Shown here piece by piece: positions 6,368 through 8,597 of a stretch of 8,597 nucleotides of DNA (its first letter is position 1; each line of letters starts with the position of its first letter). The position numbers were made by a program, and so were the translations under genes. The stretch is from Acholeplasmatales bacterium (lineage in GTDB: Bacteria > Bacillota_I > Bacilli_A > Acholeplasmatales > Anaeroplasmataceae). Where the stretch lies: NCBI GenBank assembly GCA_900770055.1, contig CAAGJD010000239.1, positions 1 through 8,597 of the forward strand. Direction: 5' to 3'. The notes under the pieces were generated by a model. That model saw only the letters and a list, made by a program, of their open reading frames with translations. It made no database searches and had not been told where the DNA came from.

Positions 6368-6376
6368 TGGAGGTGA
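6368..6376 (+). promoter_or_regulatory. Strong Shine-Dalgarno of queH, deciding the ATG start
   Basis: TGGAGGTGA is a near-perfect anti-SD complement. From GGAGG there are 7 bases to the ATG at 6381 but only 4 to the in-frame TTG at 6378, so the ATG is chosen. Confidence 0.8.
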
Positions 6377-6380
6377 TTTG

Positions 6381-7004
6381 ATGCAAAACTATAAAGAATT
6401 TATTAATATGCTAAATAAGCTTGATTATAGGCCAAAACTATTGCTTCATGTATGCTGCGCACCATGTTCATCTCACCCTTTAATCATGTTAAAAAAATAT
6501 TTTGACATTACTATATTTTATAGTAATGACAATATTTATCCGAAGGAAGAATTTGATTATCGATTAAATGAAGTAATAGAATTTACAAAAAAGATAGATT
6601 CTAATATTGAAGTAATTCATCCAGATTATAATGATAAGGATTTTTATGAGGCAATAAAGGGACTTGAACATCTTGGTGAAAGAAGCCAAAGATGCTATGA
6701 ATGCTATAAACTAAGACTTAGTAAAACAGCCCAAATAGCAAGTATTCTAGGCTTTGATTATTTTACAACAGTTTTATCAATCTCACCATATAAGAATGAA
6801 AAATGGATTAATGAGATTGGCTATAATTTAGAAAAAGTATATGGAGTAAGCTTTTTATATTCAAACTTTAAAAAGGATGAAGGCTATAAAAAATCAATAG
6901 CATTGTCAAAAGAATATAATCTTTATAGACAAGACTATTGTGGCTGTGTATTTTCTAAACAGGAAAGGAGTGAAGCACTTGATAGCTCTAAAGAAGAAAA
7001 CTAA
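6381..7004 (+). CDS. queH: Epoxyqueuosine reductase QueH
   Basis: 207 residues, typical for QueH, which carries out the last step of queuosine synthesis in tRNA (reduction of epoxyqueuosine) and replaces QueG in many bacteria. Signatures in order: HVCCAPCSS with Cys25, 26 and 29; NIYPKEEFDYR (51-61); GERSQRCYECYKLRL with Cys105 and Cys108; FTTVLSISPYKN (128-139); SNFKKDEGY; and LYRQDYCGCVFS with Cys187 and Cys189. The conserved cysteines are those expected for the iron-sulfur cluster and catalysis; which ones bind the cluster is taken from family knowledge and not shown here. The 3' end overlaps the next gene by 26 bases. No other queuosine gene is in the window. Confidence 0.95.
   Translation: MQNYKEFINMLNKLDYRPKLLLHVCCAPCSSHPLIMLKKYFDITIFYSNDNIYPKEEFDYRLNEVIEFTKKIDSNIEVIHPDYNDKDFYEAIKGLEHLGERSQRCYECYKLRLSKTAQIASILGFDYFTTVLSISPYKNEKWINEIGYNLEKVYGVSFLYSNFKKDEGYKKSIALSKEYNLYRQDYCGCVFSKQERSEALDSSKEEN
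6964..6970 (+). promoter_or_regulatory. Shine-Dalgarno inside queH that sets a TTG start for the phosphatase
   Basis: AAAGGAG lies 8 bases before TTG 6979-6981. The in-frame ATG at 6940 has no such site and would add 13 residues overlapping queH; the GTG at 6970 overlaps the SD itself. TTG 6979 is therefore the best start. Confidence 0.65.
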
Positions 7005-8106
7005 AATTCGAAGAATTAATCTTGACCAAAGTAAAAGATTAATTTTTGTTAGTGATATTCATGGTGATGTTGATACCTTTAAAAAGGGTTTAGATAGCAT
7101 TAATTTTTCAAATGATGATTATTTATTCATTATTGGAGATATGGTAGAAAAGGGCGATAAAGGTAAAAATCTTGAAACCTTAAGATATTTTATCAAACTA
7201 TCAAAAAATGATAATGTTTTTCCGATGGCTGGTAACTGTGATGAGGTTTTTAGATTTATTTTAAACCCAGAGGCTAAGGATCAATTTTTATATTACACTC
7301 TAATTAAAAAGCATAGTGTATTAAATGATATCGCAGATGAACTAGGCTATGAATTATCAGCTGATATGAACGTAAGGGAATTTGTAGATATTATAAGAGA
7401 TAAATATAGTGAATTTTATGATTTTATGGAGTCATTAGATGACGTTATTTTTATTAATGACTCTATTGTTTTAGTTCATGGTGGAATAGATGATATTAAT
7501 AATATTAGTGAAACATCACTACCTTTATTAAAATATGATAATTTCTATGAGAAATCTAAAACTCAAAATAAAATAATGATAGTAGGTCATAATCCTACAA
7601 GAAATTATCGAGCTGATGTTTCTTCTGTAAATCCAATTTTTGATTTTAAAAAGAATATAATTTCAATTGATGGTGGCAATCATATAGTTAAGGGTGGTCA
7701 AATAAATTTTGTTATTTTAGAATCACTTTCATCAATGAAATTCTCTTATAAATGGGTTGATCATTATGAAAAATATATAATGAATGTTGATGTTGATTAT
7801 GATGATCCATCAAATCTTGTAAGTATTACTTATAATAATAATGAGGTAGAAATAATTGATATCGATTTAGACTTTTATTTGATAAGACACATTAAAACTA
7901 ATTCTTATATGTGGGTCCATACATCATTTGTTTATAAAAATAATGTTACAGGTAGCTTTTATACATATGATGCCTCAAATCAATTTCTTTCAGTAAGAAA
8001 AAATGATGAAATATCAATTATTAAAAGAGCTAAGCCTTATAGTATTATTAAGAAAAATGGCTATATTGGCTTAATTGATACAAAGTATATTTCAGATGAT
8101 TTTTAA
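6979..8106 (+). CDS. PPP-type metallophosphoesterase with extra C-terminal region
   Basis: 375 residues from the preferred TTG start. The calcineurin-like core (about 20-250) has the PPP motif order: SDIHGD with Asp26 and His28, GDMVEKG with Asp54, GNCDE with Asn86, VHGG with His167 and GHNP with His204. These metal ligands fit a two-metal phosphatase; the His of the usual GNHE is Cys87, as in some GNCD-type phosphoesterases. A helical insert (about 100-155) separates the GNCD and HGG motifs. Residues about 265-375 are beta-rich, lie outside the catalytic core, and end with KKNGYIGLIDTKYI, which resembles the last strands of a bacterial SH3 domain (inference). Substrate unknown: phosphoprotein, Ap4A or another phosphoester. 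It lies between two RNA-modification genes, overlapping both, so co-expression is likely; functional linkage is not shown. Confidence 0.82.
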   Translation: MIALKKKTKIRRINLDQSKRLIFVSDIHGDVDTFKKGLDSINFSNDDYLFIIGDMVEKGDKGKNLETLRYFIKLSKNDNVFPMAGNCDEVFRFILNPEAKDQFLYYTLIKKHSVLNDIADELGYELSADMNVREFVDIIRDKYSEFYDFMESLDDVIFINDSIVLVHGGIDDINNISETSLPLLKYDNFYEKSKTQNKIMIVGHNPTRNYRADVSSVNPIFDFKKNIISIDGGNHIVKGGQINFVILESLSSMKFSYKWVDHYEKYIMNVDVDYDDPSNLVSITYNNNEVEIIDIDLDFYLIRHIKTNSYMWVHTSFVYKNNVTGSFYTYDASNQFLSVRKNDEISIIKRAKPYSIIKKNGYIGLIDTKYISDDF

Positions 8107-8572
8107 TTATTATCCTCAAGAAAACATTTCTTTAGTTGATTATTTAAAATCCTTTTATTTATCCAAATCTAAAATTTATACTTTGTTTTTAGAGGATAAA
8201 ATTCAAATAAATGGTAGAAGTGCAAAACAAAATGATATGGTTTTACCATATGATGTTGTTTCAATTATTCAGGATGAAATAATTGATTATAGACCTGTTA
8301 GTGGTAAGCTTGATATTATTTATGAGGATGATTATTTACTTATTATAAATAAACCAAAGGGAATAATAATACATGATGAAAAGAATAAGGATACATCTTT
8401 ATGTAATATAGTTGCAGGCTATTATCAAAGTAAAGGGTATGACTTAAATATTAGATTTGCCCATAGGCTTGATTTTGATACAACAGGTATTATTATTTTT
8501 TGTAAGGATATTCTTACAATGAGCTATATGAATCATTTTATTTCAACTCATGAAATAAAAAGAGAGTATAGA
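8096..8572 (+). CDS. RluA-family pseudouridine synthase, 5' part (truncated at contig end)
   Basis: 159 genuine residues; complete members are about 290-310. Residues about 1-58 resemble a degenerate S4-like RNA-binding region (YLKSFYLSKSKIYTLFLEDKIQINGRSA). The catalytic domain starts with IIYEDDYLLIINKPKGIIIH (74-93) and contains the RluA motif HRLDFDTTG with catalytic Asp126, then KREYR, where the family continues with Ala. It converts uridine to pseudouridine in rRNA or tRNA; the target cannot be assigned. The ATG lies 11 bases inside the preceding gene and has no clear Shine-Dalgarno, so translation is probably by coupling; TTG 8075 is a weaker alternative. The frame stays open to the window end only by reading into adapter sequence after 8572. 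Confidence 0.9.
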
Positions 8573-8597
8573 AGATCGGAAGAGCGTCGTGTAGGGA
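8573..8597 (+). other. Illumina TruSeq adapter sequence at contig end (artefact)
   Basis: From 8573 the sequence reads AGATCGGAAGAGC, the common Illumina adapter core, then GTCGTGTAGGGA, the continuation of the TruSeq universal adapter on the complementary side. All 25 bases match from memory. It is the most GC-rich stretch in the window and lies at the extreme end. Read in frame it would add RRSEERRVG to the pseudouridine synthase, a peptide of adapter origin. Confidence 0.96.

Noticed and set aside
6177..6380. Riboswitch (for example a preQ1 type) before queH
   Set aside because: The region lacks any conserved aptamer core I can recognise, and the likely -10 elements leave almost no leader.
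8573..8597. RRSEERRVG as a natural continuation of the pseudouridine synthase
   Set aside because: The DNA is Illumina adapter; the family expects Ala after KREY-x.
1..8597. CRISPR array, tRNA, rRNA, insertion sequence or prophage genes
   Set aside because: No regularly spaced direct repeats, cloverleaf with CCA-adjacent T-arm, rRNA core words, transposase or phage genes were seen; gaps between genes are too small.

Overview
The window is a very AT-rich contig fragment from a spore-forming low-GC Bacillota, probably from a poorly cultured gut lineage of Bacilli/Erysipelotrichia type. The evidence is the spoVA genes, strong Shine-Dalgarno sites (GGAGGTGA, AAGGAGGT), sigma-A-like promoters, A/T-ending codons and a CarD-family protein of the Bacillota type. 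Placement below phylum is inference. The right-hand end carries 25 bases identical to Illumina TruSeq adapter sequence, so this is a short-read assembly contig and its last bases are not biological.

Layout. (1) 1-1129, + strand: the 3' part of spoVAD and complete spoVAE, the end of a spore dipicolinate-uptake operon, closed by a weak AT-rich hairpin. (2) 1188-3190, +: a tight three-gene unit of a CPBP membrane protease homologue, a flavin-reductase-fold protein and a HAD phosphatase, apparently driven by an extended -10 promoter with an extremely short leader. (3) 3191-3246: a long hairpin plus T7 tract with the form of an intrinsic terminator; its 3' arm is also the Shine-Dalgarno of the next gene. 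(4) 3247-5669, +: glmU-glmM, overlapping by ATGA, the UDP-GlcNAc (cell-wall precursor) branch. GlmM looks complete. GlmU keeps a full acetyltransferase active site, but its N-terminal uridylyltransferase domain is shortened and has lost its signature. (5) A bidirectional terminator at 5654-5677 contains the stop codons of glmM and of the converging carD. (6) 5676-6176, -: a CarD-family RNA polymerase-binding regulator with a good sigma-A promoter at 6225-6253. (7) 6381-8572, +: queH (queuosine tRNA modification), a PPP-type metallophosphatase with an extra C-terminal region, and the 5' part of an RluA-family pseudouridine synthase. These three overlap one another (by 26 and 11 bases) and are probably translationally coupled.

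How the genes work together: glmM makes glucosamine-1-phosphate and the GlmU acetyltransferase converts it to N-acetylglucosamine-1-phosphate; on this reading the last step to UDP-GlcNAc must be supplied elsewhere. queH and the RluA-family enzyme are both RNA-modification genes, with a phosphatase between them. No mobile element, CRISPR array, tRNA or rRNA was seen. The most unusual points are the degenerate GlmU, the terminator/ribosome-binding-site hairpin in front of it, a perfect stem inside glmM, and a strong codon-context bias for Gly before Tyr/Phe/Cys.
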